DNA of 64,000 bases from Tricholoma matsutake (taxonomy: Eukaryota; Basidiomycota; Agaricomycetes; Agaricales; Tricholomataceae), in the NCBI GenBank assembly GCA_026075535.2, contig AP026549.1, forward strand, positions 3,658,001-3,722,000, in the 5' to 3' direction. Position 1 is the first letter of the stretch, and the number at the start of each line of letters is the position of its first letter. Positions 52,801-63,400 of the stretch are shown piece after piece. A model generated the notes under the pieces. It saw nothing but the letters and a program-made list of their open reading frames with translations. It did not search any database and was not told the DNA's origin. The position numbers were made by a program, and so were the translations under genes.

Positions 52801-53909
52801 GAAGCGTCGTCCAGTCCGTACCTGCCTATTTTGGGCAGCGCGTTCGCGATTTTCGGGCCTTAGGGGAGAGTTTTCTACTATAAGGGCAACCTAAGCCTCT
52901 AGCAAAGGGAAATCCGAAGTTAAAATTATACTACATAATACAGGCATTGGGGGCGCACCTAGCAAAGGGAAATCCGAAGAGAAAACTCTAAGGATCCCCT
53001 TGCTGATGCCCAGTATATGTGAAGACGACAAAAATCAAATATAACCTAAAAATAGAAAAAGGCGGAGATAGGCAGATCAAGGCCGCCGAATGACATCATA
53101 CCAAGGGGTATGTGTCGGAAGGGGTACTCCGCCTCTAAATATAAAAGTGTCAACATATACAAACATGATAGCAAGGGAAAATTAGTAATAAAATCCGGAA
53201 AAATCATAGAAAATGAAGAATAGAAGGAAATGAGGTGGGGAAAAATATGGGACGAACATAAAAAATAGGAAAAACACACAGGGCACCCCCTTAGTCCCCT
53301 TACAATCACCAATACCAACTTAGAAGGAATTCTTGATGGCCACCAGAATTTATGCCTCTATGGGTGGCAGTGCTCCATACACTCCCCCGCTCGTCATGGA
53401 AACCATAAAGATGGTACAGGATGGGACTTTGGGGTGCTCAGAACGCAATGATCCTGAGGGCAAAGATTTTCTGGAACTAGAATACATTCCAGCGATACAA
53501 AGGTACTTGAAGGTTGATGCTGATGACCCCACCCGTATTGTTGATAGCTATATCAATTCTTGGTGGAGTAAACAGAACGATCTGGAGAACTACGACTCAT
53601 ACCCATTTGCTCCACACGACTTCCTGGTGGTTCATCGGCCACAGGTGAGTAACATGTTGTTGTCCTTTAATTTATCTTAAGTTTCATCAGATCCAGTTCA
53701 CCTGGCAAGACCTACAGCCGGTCCCATATGCCGCTGGTGACCTGGCTGAAATACAATTAATGATGAAGATCTTCGATGACCTGCATTTGACATGGAAAAG
53801 GATGACTGAGACGGTCCGAGAAAATGATGCCCAACTTCAGAAGGACAGGAAATTGTTGGCTTACTGGGAGGATGTGCAGAATCAGGTTCAGGAGCACCTT
53901 GACACTTAA
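46828..53909 (+). CDS. Uncharacterised three-exon gene, 311 codons, intact
   Basis: Exons 46828-47223, 53324-53644 and 53691-53909. Intron 1 is GTAAGTG...CCAACTTAG; without the chromovirus and one ATCA it is 52 bp. Intron 2 (53645-53690) is GTGAGT...CATCAG, 46 bp. Both are phase 0 and the frame stays open to TAA at 53907. The protein starts MISRYTNLKSVPRWPYKPDP, has ALNQIEDEHQRNTDFLENPH, FHEQAIAAQQVAHDLSIRES, a middle SMGGSAPYTPPLVMETIKMV and SYINSWWSKQNDLENYDSYP, and a charged, helical C-terminus ending QNQVQEHLDT. No signal peptide, membrane segment or known catalytic motif. It lies 1.15 kb upstream of a KDZ transposase on the same strand and could be cargo of that element. The chosen ATG is the first that gives conserved-looking sequence; an upstream ATG at 46690 is in frame but its leader looks non-coding. 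Confidence 0.7.
47261..47687 (-). repeat. 3' LTR of the young chromovirus
   Basis: On the minus strand TGTAAGGGGACTAAGG...GCCCTTATAG. Contains the word TAGCAAAGGGAAATCCGAAG twice (about 47281 and 47341). Confidence 0.9.
47699..51598 (-). CDS. Chromovirus Pol polyprotein, 1299 aa
   Basis: Protease: LLDSGATGLFID with the catalytic D at residue 100. RT about residues 365-545: RPSKSPMASPFFFVKKKDGS, FTKLDVRWGYNNV and the catalytic YLDD at 491-494. RNase H about 632-755: FRVEADSSDFATGAVLS, VERNYEIHDKEMLAIMRALE, IWTDHKNL. Integrase: zinc motif QHHDSQIAGHPG...YCRTCDLC (H860/H861, H868, C895, C898), catalytic D931 (VSVDFVVELP), D991 (LSDRGPQF) and E1027 (QTERVN), giving D-59-D-35-E. Chromodomain about 1223-1274: YEVESILDSRL, YLVHWKGYGYEENSWVEESD. 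All key residues are present. The ATG overlaps the gag stop as ATGA, which suggests stop-restart translation. Acts in virus-like particles and then the nucleus; the chromodomain would steer integration to methylated-histone chromatin. Confidence 0.97.
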   Translation of the reverse strand: MNRTPSLPVHNCFEVLSVESLENESISVTAPLSDPLKLAKDVPALPISPSTPRPKIKSWEHKLPRKYIVASTPSAHSLNLAIELQTTDTGQILGVSALLDSGATGLFIDSHLVQQHRLNTRSLSRPIPVYNVDGSSNEAGAIREVADLVLRYKDHSERALFAVTQLGKQKAILGYPWLRDHNPEVDWHTGEVTMSRCPSRCRTCFTEARQERRGQKAAIRRTQKCRAGPLPIPEVELEGVPDLMPDLDDDDEDPEEVEEGDRIFYTAIRSSHEVCATSNISQRLAEAFHKNNAAKSSTNSLLPHLHEFEDVFSKESFDSLPARKPWDHAIELTPGATPSSCKVYPLSPEEQRQLDQFIDEHLASGRIRPSKSPMASPFFFVKKKDGSLRPVQDYRRLNNITVKNRYPLPLISELVNQLRGARYFTKLDVRWGYNNVRIKEGDEWKAAFRTNRGLFEPLVMFFGLTNSPATFQTMMNDIFHDLILEGVVCIYLDDILIFTRTVEEHCRITRLVLERLRRYKLYLRQDKCEFERTKIEYLGLIISEGQVEMDPIKVNGVTAWPTPTNKEVQSFLGFINFYRRFIKDFSHHARPLFDLTGKEAWRWDNAQQEAFEKLKEMVTSAPILTFADDSRPFRVEADSSDFATGAVLSQQSPEDQKWHPVVFYSKSLSAVERNYEIHDKEMLAIMRALEEWRHFLEGAQRKVEIWTDHKNLEYFMTAKKLNRRQARWSLYLSRFDFSLHHRPGRSMGKTDALSRRADHGDGSGDNQNIVLLQPDLFTIRALEGIVPQGEERDILRDIRRANRSGLHEDVVARAVKELRKGSTLSLRAAEWAEKEDLLYFRDRIYVPNDPDLRRRIISQHHDSQIAGHPGCWKTLELTSRNYWWPQMSRLIGQYCRTCDLCLHTKVPRRKPIGELHPLPVPESRWDVVSVDFVVELPESNGFDAVMCTVDSVGKHAHFIPTHTTVSALGAARLYLHHVWKLHGLPGAFLSDRGPQFMAEFTRELYRLLGIKLLASTAYHPQTDGQTERVNQELEQYIRLFVNERQDDWDDLLPLAKFGYNNHVHASTQQTPFLLDTGRHPRMGFEPRQTPSHIETVNEFTERMRDSLEEARAALAKAKDDMARFYNQRHSPTPQYKVGDRVYLDSSDISTTRPSKKLAHRFLGPFPIVKCVGTHAYRLRFPASMSRLHPVFHVVKLLPAPPDPFPGRHSHPPPPPTVIEGEPQYEVESILDSRLRRGKLQYLVHWKGYGYEENSWVEESDVNAPRLIKEFHRRHTAAPRRIQVTDFGRIRFRMHRGDAS
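51595..52712 (-). CDS. Chromovirus Gag, with an internal 1-nt frameshift
   Basis: The capsid region starts MDASERFDALESDVSGMRAQ, a short coiled coil, followed by FNGARAQGRAFLNSCELYIS, FSTWGDFQAEFVRHFCPLNE, RLESSTYHQGRRSVDDYIDE and VVKFRRGLNREIQDQIAQML. After AVNIQYQW the frame changes at about 51850: the reading that matches the family continues as MDVDAARSRARKLDLCYRCG with the CCHC knuckle CYRCGEPGHRAGAC, and ends DFPIRSE at 51595-51597. One missing base near QY would explain the shift. In the uncorrected frame translation runs to 51681 without a knuckle. Thus this copy may not make full-length Gag, or the base is an assembly error, or a frameshift is used. Confidence 0.85.
52878..53304 (-). 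repeat. 5' LTR of the young chromovirus
   Basis: Same length and nearly the same sequence as 47261-47687. Of the two differences seen, GCAGAT against GCGGAT is a CpG-type transition. Confidence 0.9.
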
Positions 53910-53929
53910 CAAGTCATCTATGTAGGAAA

Positions 53930-55059
53930 AGATAAACATTGTAGTGACCGGTGCCAGTAGTGATAAAGTCACTTGTGGTGATAAGCATCCAAGGTCAAGA
54001 GCTAAGTGAATGACTGGTGCCGGTTATTGTAGAACCCCATGAGCTACAAAAATGTGTATGGGCCCATCCTAAATTAATACAGGGAAATGGGCCCATACGA
54101 ATGATATGCTCGATGGAATGATCGGGTGGGCCCATGACAGTAAAAGGAAAACAGTATGGGCCCACACAACTATAGTGTACAGGACTTGAATTACTGCTGT
54201 TATTACAAATCATAAAGAATATATCCTAAAACAGTACATTGTAGTGACTGGCACCAGTAGGGATATACACAGGCACATAACAGAAGAGAACAATCATTAG
54301 TCGAAGACAGTAGTAATGTGCAATGAGAGTAGACGTAGATTAATCCTGACACTGGCTGGAAAGCAACTGTTGCTTGTGTGGCAGTCAGCTATTTCTGAAC
54401 TGTATCTCTCGGCGCCAGAAAAGGTAAAGGTGGCACTGGTCATTCACATAGCTCTTAAAAGACTTGTATACTAATTGCGGCCACTGTGCACTACAATATG
54501 GATAACAAACACAGGAATGGTGACATGCTGTATGCTGTAGGAATGTGGGAGGATAAGGATATATGCAAAATCAGTATATTGCAGTGACTGGCGCCAGTAG
54601 TGATAAAGTCACTGGTGGCGATAAGCATCCAAGTCAAGAGCAAAGCAAATGACTGGTGCAGAATATATGCTAAAACAGTACATTGGAGTGACAGGCACCA
54701 GAGAAGACAACGTCGCGCCGATCATTCCCATAGCTCTTAGACTTGTACACTAATCGCCGCCGGTGGTCACTGATAACGAAAAGCAATGACATGCTGTAAA
54801 AGTAAGAAACTATTGACCAATGGGTATCGCAAACACTGCCGGTGTAATTTTCCATTGGAAACATCAACAGTAGCTTTGTGAGTATGACCTAGGTAACATG
54901 TTAGTATGCTGTGTAGAACAGTCCCATAGTAACCTCTACATGGTACCATTGTCATTTACATCACCATGTTGCCATGTTGCCATGTTTCCTCACTGCCTAC
55001 AGTGCCTATATAATCCTGGAGATGCTTGTTCATAATTTTACATCACTCTACAAACCATC
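53930..55059. repeat. Intergenic region with repeated CTGGCGCCAG-like sites
   Basis: GTGACTGGCGCCAGTAG and variants (GTGACCGGTGCCAGTAG) occur near 53944, 54243, 54584 and 54686; two of them (53940-54020, 54580-54660) are parts of an about 80-bp direct repeat with GATAAAGTCACTxGTGG. Reverse or half sites lie at about 54014 and 54412. They may be subterminal sites of the KDZ element. No open gene; the transposase ATG follows at 55060. Confidence 0.5.
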
Positions 55060-58000
55060 ATGCCTAGAGGACACACTCGCACCATCATTGGAAGAATCAT
55101 CCAAATGACTGTTGTTCGCTCCCAGACATTGCAGGGACCCAGGGATCGCCTTGTACCAGTTTGGCAAAGTCCTCAGTCAACTCCAAGGCATAAGAAGGCC
55201 AAGATAAGTGCACCAGTGTCAGGATCGGCGACCACATCCAACATCAATATAACATCTCTGATGTCCGATGAACCAATTGAGCATCATGCTCTAAATTTCA
55301 TTGCAGATCTTGATCCCCCCTCTTCAAAGGTGACTTATTATGGCTACCACATTTACTATGCTAATATTACCCTCAGACACCTCAAGATTACATCAAAGAA
55401 TGGTTGCCTAAAAAGGCCATGTATTTGGAAGCACTACTATCCAATGAAGTACCCGATTGCATGAAATGCAATTTGTGTGGGGATGATGCTGCTACCTGGT
55501 GATGCCGAGACTGTCTTTTCAATCCCATGTTCTGTACTGACTGCTGCTGTGATAACCATGCTTCTAACCCATTTCACTGCATCGACCACTGGACAGGTTC
55601 CTATTTTGAACCAGCTTGGTTGTTCCAAGTCAGGTTAGTTTTACATCTTGGTCACAATGGTGCATCCTGCCCAAGTTATTTTCACCCATCGGCGCCAGAT
55701 GTGGTTGGACAAGAGGCCAACAATTATGAAGATGATTTGGATGATGCAACAGAAGGTGTGGAACCAACAACATCATCAAGGAGATGAAAAGGTTTACCAG
55801 TGTTTATGACCTTGGTCCCACAACTTTCCCAATGCCGATGGATTGTCACAAATTGACAGTAATCGATGTTTCCGGTGTACATCATATGTGGGTCAAGTGG
55901 TGTAATTGCCCTAATTCCTGTCAAGAGCAGGAAAATCACTTGTTGCAATTGGGGCTTTTCCCGGTCAGCTACAAAAATATCAAGACCACATTCACATTTA
56001 AAGTCCTCGATGATGTGTGATTGTCCAATCTGGAATGTAAATCTTCAGCCTATCAATACTACCAGAAGCTCTGGTGCATGACTTCACCCTTATTTCCTAG
56101 TGCCGTGGAGGTATGATTGATATACTACAGTTGTCAATATCTCTGACATCAGTACTTGAGGATCGATACAGGGAGCTTCTCAGGGCAAGCCGGCTATGGT
56201 GAATGTTGAAACATTTGAAGTGGAGAGGCCGCTGGGGAGAATCACAGTCCAGTGCCGGTGGCTCATCGGCGGCTGCAATGCATGGTGCAACTGACATCCC
56301 AACATTCTGTGCTGCATGTCCTCAGCCTGGTGTCAATCTGCCAGAAAATTGGACTGAGGATCCTGACCAGTAAGTCAAATTGCATGAATTGGAATGTATT
56401 TAAGGTAATCTTACCTCAGAATGGCATACACTTGGACTTTTGTCATGGATGGAAACTTCACCGCTGTTCATCAGAAGTGCGAAAATGCTCACCATGATAT
56501 TAAGCTCAGTCATGGTGATTTTTTCATGACTGAGCCAAATCGCTACAAAGCACACCTCGCCATTGCTAAGGAAGTCACAGAGGTAAGATATTTGAAAGAC
56601 TTTCAGCGTATTTACTAACTCCAAATTAGAAACCGACCTGCAATGAGCATCATGCTGTAAATGACCGCTTCATCAAATACAAGGGTCTTGATGTAACCGG
56701 TGTTGGTGCAACTGCTTGTGGCCGTCATGGTTGCTTCTGCCCCAGTGCGGTGGTTGACTTCCAAAAAGGGGAACGGTGAGATATCTTCACATTTTGAGAG
56801 ACATTGTGTAATGTTTTCTAGACAAGCAAACATGGACTATTCTTTATCTGAAGCCTTGAAAAACACTAATATCACCAGATTCAAGAAAATCATTTTGATT
56901 TATGATATAATGTGCCAGTATTGGAAGAGGCTCAGACTTTGGATGGAGGAGAGTCAGTATATCCAGCTACCACTTGGCATCGCCATTCTGCATGGTATTG
57001 GTCTTTTCCATGTCGGTGGCCATGTCTGGCAATGTTTCTCACGCTTTTCACTGAGTTTCATTCCCAGCGCCAGACAAGTGGATGGAGAAATTCTTGAATC
57101 ATTGTGGTCAGTGTTGAATGAAATCTCACCTAGTACCCAAAATGCTACCATTTCTGGACAGATTGAAACCTTGGATGATCATATGGGGGATTCCAACTTC
57201 AAAAAAATGCAGGACATAGGTGAATACATGTTTGTACCTTGTGCCAGATTGACTTGGAACCAGATGTAGTGGTTACCACCGCCCGCCGATTCAGAGCTGC
57301 TGTGGCAGGTGAGGAGGAAAGTCAGGTGGACCTATTGCAGTACATGGCAAACTCAGACCCTGAGGAGATTGCAACCTGGAAAGAATTGGAAAAACACTCT
57401 CAGGCAACACATCTAACTGATCCAGAAGCAATGGACATCTATGATATAAACCCTGGTCAGGTAGTGGTCACACGAAGCAACCTTCAAATGAACCTTCTAG
57501 AGGATGAAGATGAAACCGGTGATGGAAAGGGTGAAACCACCTGGGTTGCTCTTGGCCTCAAACTTGAGGAAGCCCAGTGCATATCCAGCCATTGCAAAAA
57601 TTCCTATGCTAACTAGTATCAGACTGGCTCTTCAGACCTTTATACATCAACAGCATTCGGTGTTGTCCAAGGCCGATAAGCTGAAGATTGCAACAAAACA
57701 GCAAAACCTTGATACCAGAGTGGATTCCTTCATTGCTAAATCAGAACAATTTGTGAACAATGACACATTGGATACACTGCAAAAGCTTAATGACTCGCCA
57801 CCAAGACCAGTACTCCCATCACAAGCCCCTGATTACCAGACTAACTCGGATGACAATGATCAAAGCAACCTGTTTATTACAAGGCCCCCGGTAGCAGCAG
57901 TCCATACCGCTGAAACATGCCCATTACCTCTTCCCTCTACATTTGGCTTTCCACAAATTACTCAGCTTGGTTTGGATTCCCTCGCCGAGAAAGAGTTGAG

Positions 58001-58701
58001 ATTGAGGGAAGGACAAGCAAACGATGAGCTCCAGGGCGTTAGAATGGCCCTCGGTGAGAAATCTTTCTTATTCAGAAAGAATTTATGTCTCGCCACCTCC
58101 AAGAACAAAAAGGGAAGGGCTTGGTCAAAGGTGCATGCTATTAGCCGCCGGGTTCAAGCACATCGTCAGGTATACAATGCTGCGAGGGCTGCAATGGTAT
58201 CATTGGGATGTTCAGTCCAAGAATCAGGTATTGCGCTGGGATGAACTCAAGATTTCAACTGCCGTGGTGAGGGGTGGTACCGGCAATGCTGAGGGTGGAA
58301 GCCAGAGACAGGATGAACCATTGCCATGGTTTTGGACCATTAATGTCCAAGCCAATGTCGAGGCAAGCGAAATGATGAAAGAATGTAAGTACACCTCAAT
58401 TCACTTTAATGAGCGACTTCACTATTATTTAGTCTACAGGGTGCACTGGTTACGGGCGAATGTCAAACGTGATAGATGGTTGGAGGAGTTATCAATTACT
58501 AGTCATGAAATGGCTTGGATCCCACGTTATTTTCTTCACAGAGCAGAGGTCTGGGTTAACTGCTTGGAGACTCAGACCTTGCTGGGAGCTGTGGCATATA
58601 CCAAACATCAGGCGGCAAACTGGAAAAGGATGGCCACTTCCTCTGTGCATATTTTCAAAGCCATACATCCACGGGTAGGAAATGTCTGGGGTTTTGAGTA
58701 G
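55060..58701 (+). pseudogene. KDZ transposase with CxC2-type cysteine cluster
   Basis: Exon 1 is 55060-55329 (MPRGHTRTIIGRIIQMTVVR); intron 55330-55376. The cysteine cluster reads CMKCNLCGDD, CRDC, FCTDCCCDNH, FHCIDHWTGSYFEP. Then LTVIDVSGVHHMWVKWCNCP, SYKNIKTTFTFKVLDD, YRELLRASRLW, DIPTFCAACPQPGVNLPENW. The catalytic core follows: TFVMDGNFTAVHQK (about 56435-56476), YKGLDVTGVGATACGRHGCF (with an intron near 56700), ILIYDIMCQYWKR (about 56893-56931), GIGLFHVGGHVWQCF and SARQVDGEILESLWSVLNE (57068-57124). The C-terminus has PLPWFWTINVQ, YRVHWLRANVKRDRWLEELS and EMAWIPRYF. TGA codons replace expected arginine in TW-stop-CRDC (55500) and DV-stop-LSNLECK (56018). Would cut and paste a KDZ element. 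No TIRs were identified. Confidence 0.85.
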
Positions 58702-59155
58702 CCAGGTAATTGGAAGGATGCCATGTTTGGCAGCCTACACTAGACTTATGTTTATGGGAAAGACAGGATCAAATTATCTTCGTTGGATGGAAGTAGGAAC
58801 CATAAGTTACTACAATTAAAAGAACTGGAAGTTACTATACCTTTGTTGCATGGAAGTAGGCACGAAGGTTAAGGAATAAAAAATAAGTAATATATAAGAA
58901 AAAGATCGACCGTGCAAGTAAAAGGCCACATCAAGTGTAGTGTGTGATTTGGGAAGGCCACATCGGGCGTAGTCACATAATAGGAAAATACCGCATCAAT
59001 AGGATAATGTCGGCACTGCTGGATGTGGATGGAAGGGTAATAAAGATGTATGGTGCCATTGCCAGGATGCATATCGCGGGCGTGTTGTTGTCGTATTCAC
59101 CTGTGGCTGTGCCGGCGGCGAGGGTGATTGTGTCAGCAATGTGTGTAGCTGTGCC
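58702..59155. other. No gene seen
   Basis: Downstream of the KDZ transposase. GGAAGTAGG(C/A)AC and GGCCACATC(G/A) words are repeated two or three times, but no structure is firm. Confidence 0.5.
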
Positions 59156-59333
59156 TAGTGTTTAACGGTCCGGTCAGGTCCAGTGTTTCACCATTTTATT
59201 GGTAAACTGGAACTGGGACTGGTTTTCTAACCTCGACAGCTTACATTGAACCGGACTGGACCCAAAAGGGTCAGTCCATTGCAGTCCAACTTCATGCTAC
59301 AACTGGTGTAAGTTGGTTCAAACTGACTTTCTA
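59156..59333. mobile_element. Short GGTCC-rich MITE relic
   Basis: Starts TAGTGTTTAACGGTCCGGTC and ends AAACTGACTTTCTA; the content of GGTCC/CCAGTC words matches the arms of 8523-12790 and 30539-37165. No 8-bp duplication found (GCTGTGCC against GGGTGTAA), so the ends are approximate. Confidence 0.5.
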
Positions 59334-60474
59334 GGGTGTAAATATGTATGTAACATAACAAAAACTAGTGGCAAGTCACAACGTAGTCAGGTTAATCCAT
59401 GTAGACTAAAATCCAGTAAAATACAAAGCACTAATAGGGAGCACTAGATGTAGACTCAGAATGAGAAACAATGGCCACAAAGACAATGACTTACGGGCAA
59501 GTCAATTGAAAGGTATGACAACTCATAACTTGGAATAGGTGGGATGAGAAACATCGGTGCGCACATAATCCAAGGCCATCAATGCAAGGGTTGGATACTG
59601 GGTTTGACATTGCTATTAAAAATGATTCATTCAGTGAACAGAAACATGAAATGCAAGATGTTACTACATGCCACCATGATACAGAAGCCCTCATCATATC
59701 TGAACTCCCAGACATATATACCCACAGCTCACCACAGCACAGAGCATCCACCGATCCAATGGAAAATTTGGCAGACTGGGAGGGAACAGCTGAGGTTGAA
59801 GCCACGCAATCATGAACAACAGAAAGGATGGCAGGTGAGTGAGTAGATGACATTGAGTGGGTAAATGAATGATAACCAAAGGTAATAATGTTGGCGAAAG
59901 TCGACGCTGCCCTGCAGACGTGGGGGTAAGAGAAAAGGTGTTCGAAAATGCTACTGATATATATACCCCAATATTCAGCTCCGTCTGAAGTGTTATCTAA
60001 TCTTATCCGACAGTGGCAGAAGTGAGGCAGTGTTGGAAAGGCCCAAGTGGACATTGTAGACCATGCTACAACTCATATGGTGTGTACATATGCAGGATCC
60101 AGCTGCAGTTAGAATGGAGTTGAATTACAAGTAGTTGCTGGGTCGATTATAATAATGATTATGTTCGTCAAGTTTAAAGTAGTAGTAATCACCAAGTAAT
60201 CACATACTGCTCACAGGCAACATGATCATCTTCTGGTTCAAGACTCTCCATGTACTCTGCACTATGCACATACCTTTAAGTATCTTATCGTGTTGTTGAC
60301 GTCGATAACTTGAATATGCATAGTTGTAATTCAGTCCAAGATTCTCCAGTCGTTGGTGTAGATAACATTTGTGAATTCGAAATTGAGGACACATCAATTA
60401 GATAGCTATATTATACTTGAGCTTGATATCATGGTATGTTCTAAGTGTAGTAATTCTAAATGTCCACATCAACT
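59334..60474. other. Intergenic, no supported gene
   Basis: Open frames of 187 codons (59491-60054, minus) and 100 codons (59544-59846, plus) overlap each other; neither shows a known domain or splice structure. 60430-60474 is the likely 3' side of the hAT gene. Confidence 0.4.
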
Positions 60475-63400
60475 CTAAATGTCTTCTGTGAAAGGATGCT
60501 CATGTTCAAGCCCATCAAACTTATTCTGCCAGTCATCACAATTTAACAGCTCTTGAAATTCCTCAAGATCATCCACCTCCTCAACATTGCTAGAATTCCA
60601 AGCGGCAAGATCAGGAATGTTGTTACGCCATGCAAATTTCATGACTTGGAGTTCCTCAAACTTCTTGGGACCCAAGCGTGTGCAACAATCATCTGCAATT
60701 TCTTTGGCAGCAGAAAAGAGACACTCACAAGGAACGGAAGATGCAGGGATAGGGAGAATGTCGAGTGCCATACATCCAAGGGTGGGATAAAGCCTGTGAT
60801 TGTTCTGCATCATGTGAGATCTTAGATATGAGATAGAATGAATTGAATTAAATTGATGCACCTGCCACCAATGTATGATATCGGTCTCCGCAGTCACATC
60901 GGCAGGCATATCCTTCAGATACCACCGTAGTTCAGCCTGCCATCCTTCATCTTCCTCAACAGCCACCAGAGTCCGACGATATCAATCGAAATCAGAAACA
61001 ACGGACGTGGAAGCTGTAACACCATCCGCATCATTGGTTGGAGTGCTCGGAGTAGTGATGGGCATTGATCGTGGGCAGTTTGTCCAGTATTTTTCCATCT
61101 GAAATTTGTCAGTGAATGAAAACCAAGATTGATATGAAATCACTATTACCTCCATTTCTACAACCTTTCTCGCTTCATCCTGCCAGTTTTTTGCATTTCG
61201 ATTACCTGCTGCCTTTTCGGCTGCCTGCTCTTCTGCACCACCCCATGCTAGCTTGATGTAAGCAAGTTTGTAGTATGGATAAAGGACTACTCTCAGCACC
61301 ATTAGCAACCATTTTTCTACTTGTAATCAAGCTGAGAAGACTCACCGAGTGCTAGAATAAAGGCTGGCTTCTGATCAAAGTGGGAATAGTATTTCTTTAG
61401 TTTGTCGAGCCCATCTTGAATAGCACCCTGATAGAGAACATATCTTGGATCATCGTGTTTTGCCTCCCATGCCGTCTGAAGTTCTTCAATCAGCGGCAGT
61501 GCACGCCACAATGTAGGCTGCTTTTCGGCCGAAAACTGATGCTGTATGCGATTTGAGTCCTATAAACAGTAAGCTCGAGTTCAAGTAGTAGGAGAGTAAG
61601 AATATGAATACGTACTGCAAGGATATTTCTAGCGTCCAACACCCTCATCCAGTCTCTGTTAGAAAGCTTGAAGGCTGACCATGGGATCTTTTTGACGATG
61701 CATCCCTTGCAATGCAAAGTTGTAATGGGGCCATACAGTTGATCAGCAGACGTGACAAACAGATCAACGGCCTGTTGACATGTCAATAACTATGGAGACT
61801 CATCTTGAGCATGTGGTACTCACCTGTTGTAATTTATAAGATCCATCTAACATCTTATGAGCTGATCCCCATCGGGTATTGCCATGCAAGGGTATCTTGA
61901 GCGGCGTAACGATCTTGCACTGCAGCTGAAGTTTCTGAAAGTATTCGATACATTGTCCAGATGACTGAATCTAAGAAATTACATAGACAATCAGCTTAAC
62001 AATATTGTTGAGTTTGTTAAACATGTACTTTAACAGCGAGAGTGTGAATAGCCGCAACTACATCGAGTGATCCTCCTAGCACTTGGTTGCCTGGTAACTC
62101 CGGATCATACTCCCAGATAGCGTTGGCGTTCTCAATAGCTGCGATCTTTGTGATATGAGTCATGATGGCGACATTAGCGAGGTTCACTACATGTTCAAGA
62201 CATCTGAAAGACCGTGACGATACCTGAACATGAGCTGTCATCTCTAATATGTAACAAGAACTCATATGCACGGGAGCTGGTTCTCATTAGCACTCCACTC
62301 TAGTAGTCGGCAATTATGCTGATGTTCGATCGTTTCGCAGCTGGTATTATTGTTTGAAGCATTGTCAAGTGTTATGGTCTGAAGCTGCAAGGCATGTGTT
62401 ATCAACAATCTCATTGAGCACAGCCTTACTACTCACTTTTGACTTCTTGTCACTCGTAATCCCCACATGATCGCAAAGGCCGATGAAGTACTTTCCCAAG
62501 TTCACACCACTATGCTCTCCTGAAACTGGCTGAAAACCGACCACTTCTGCTCGCAGTTTCCATTCTGTGTCCTTAACTTCGATCCAATGTGCCGTCATCC
62601 CCAAAAACGATCCTTTCGTGTTATCAGCAGTCCAGCCATCGCTCGTGGTTGCAATCTTTCCAGGTGCAGCCTACAAATTCTGAGTCAGTGAGTTGGAATT
62701 TCATTGCTAACTTCTCATTGCTCACTGTAATTTCAGTGTTAAGTTTCTTCAGCTGGGCAACAAACTGATTATGGATGTAGTCAGAAACCATGTGTGTACT
62801 GGGTAAGTCAGGAATAATTGTCTTCGGCCTCATGATAACAAGGCAATTCCTGAATGATGCCTTGCTTGCGACCACCAATGACTATGGACAGCTTGTTTTA
62901 GTACTCTGAATGGATCACGCGGCACCAAGCACGACTGACCTGGTCATCGCATGCGATGAACTTCAATACGGCATCTAGTAACCCTTCTTGAGTAAACTGC
63001 ATTGGACGTGAGACCGTGATAGCAACTCCCTCCAATGTCGACTGCTTCTTCTTCGGCTTCTTTAATGCTTCCATTTCCTTCAAGATATGTGGTGGGATGG
63101 CCCTGTAGTTCATAGGTATGTTGTTGTCATCGCATTTTTGTTTGTACAAGTCATAGTGTTGACGAATGTGCTGGCGACAGGAGGAGTTGCTGTCAAGAAA
63201 GTTTTCCTCAGACCTTTCACCTTCACAGTTTTTTCATTCATTCTGTTCCAAGTTTCCAGTAAGCCTTTATTCTCCTTCGAGATAGATTGTACTAACTTGC
63301 ATGGAAGGCACCACCGGCCCCTCACAGTCTCGACGGCATCCTTCTTCTTAAACTGAACCATAACGATGTCCGAAAATATCGTTAGCAAGTCTTTCGTACT

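Larger units (their letters stand above)
47261..53304 (-). mobile_element. Young Ty3/gypsy chromovirus, 6044 bp
   Basis: LTRs of 427 bp each (47261-47687, 52878-53304) differ at only about two positions by eye. Exact 4-bp duplication ATCA (47257-47260, 53305-53308). Minus-strand gag (52712-51595) and a full-length 1299-codon pol (51598-47699). CpG-rich, unlike its surroundings. It lies antisense inside intron 1 of the host gene 46828-53909. A purine tract AGAGAGGGGGTGA precedes the 3' LTR. No TGG-type primer site follows the 5' LTR, so self-priming, known in some fungal chromoviruses, is possible. Confidence 0.95.

Noticed and set aside
55060..58701. TET/JBP oxygenase gene associated with the KDZ element
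   Set aside because: No HxD...H iron-binding pattern was found in the genes around the KDZ transposase.
59491..60054. 187-codon minus-strand open frame
   Set aside because: No recognisable domain, Ser/Cys/His-rich, and an overlapping open frame exists on the other strand; not enough to call a gene.
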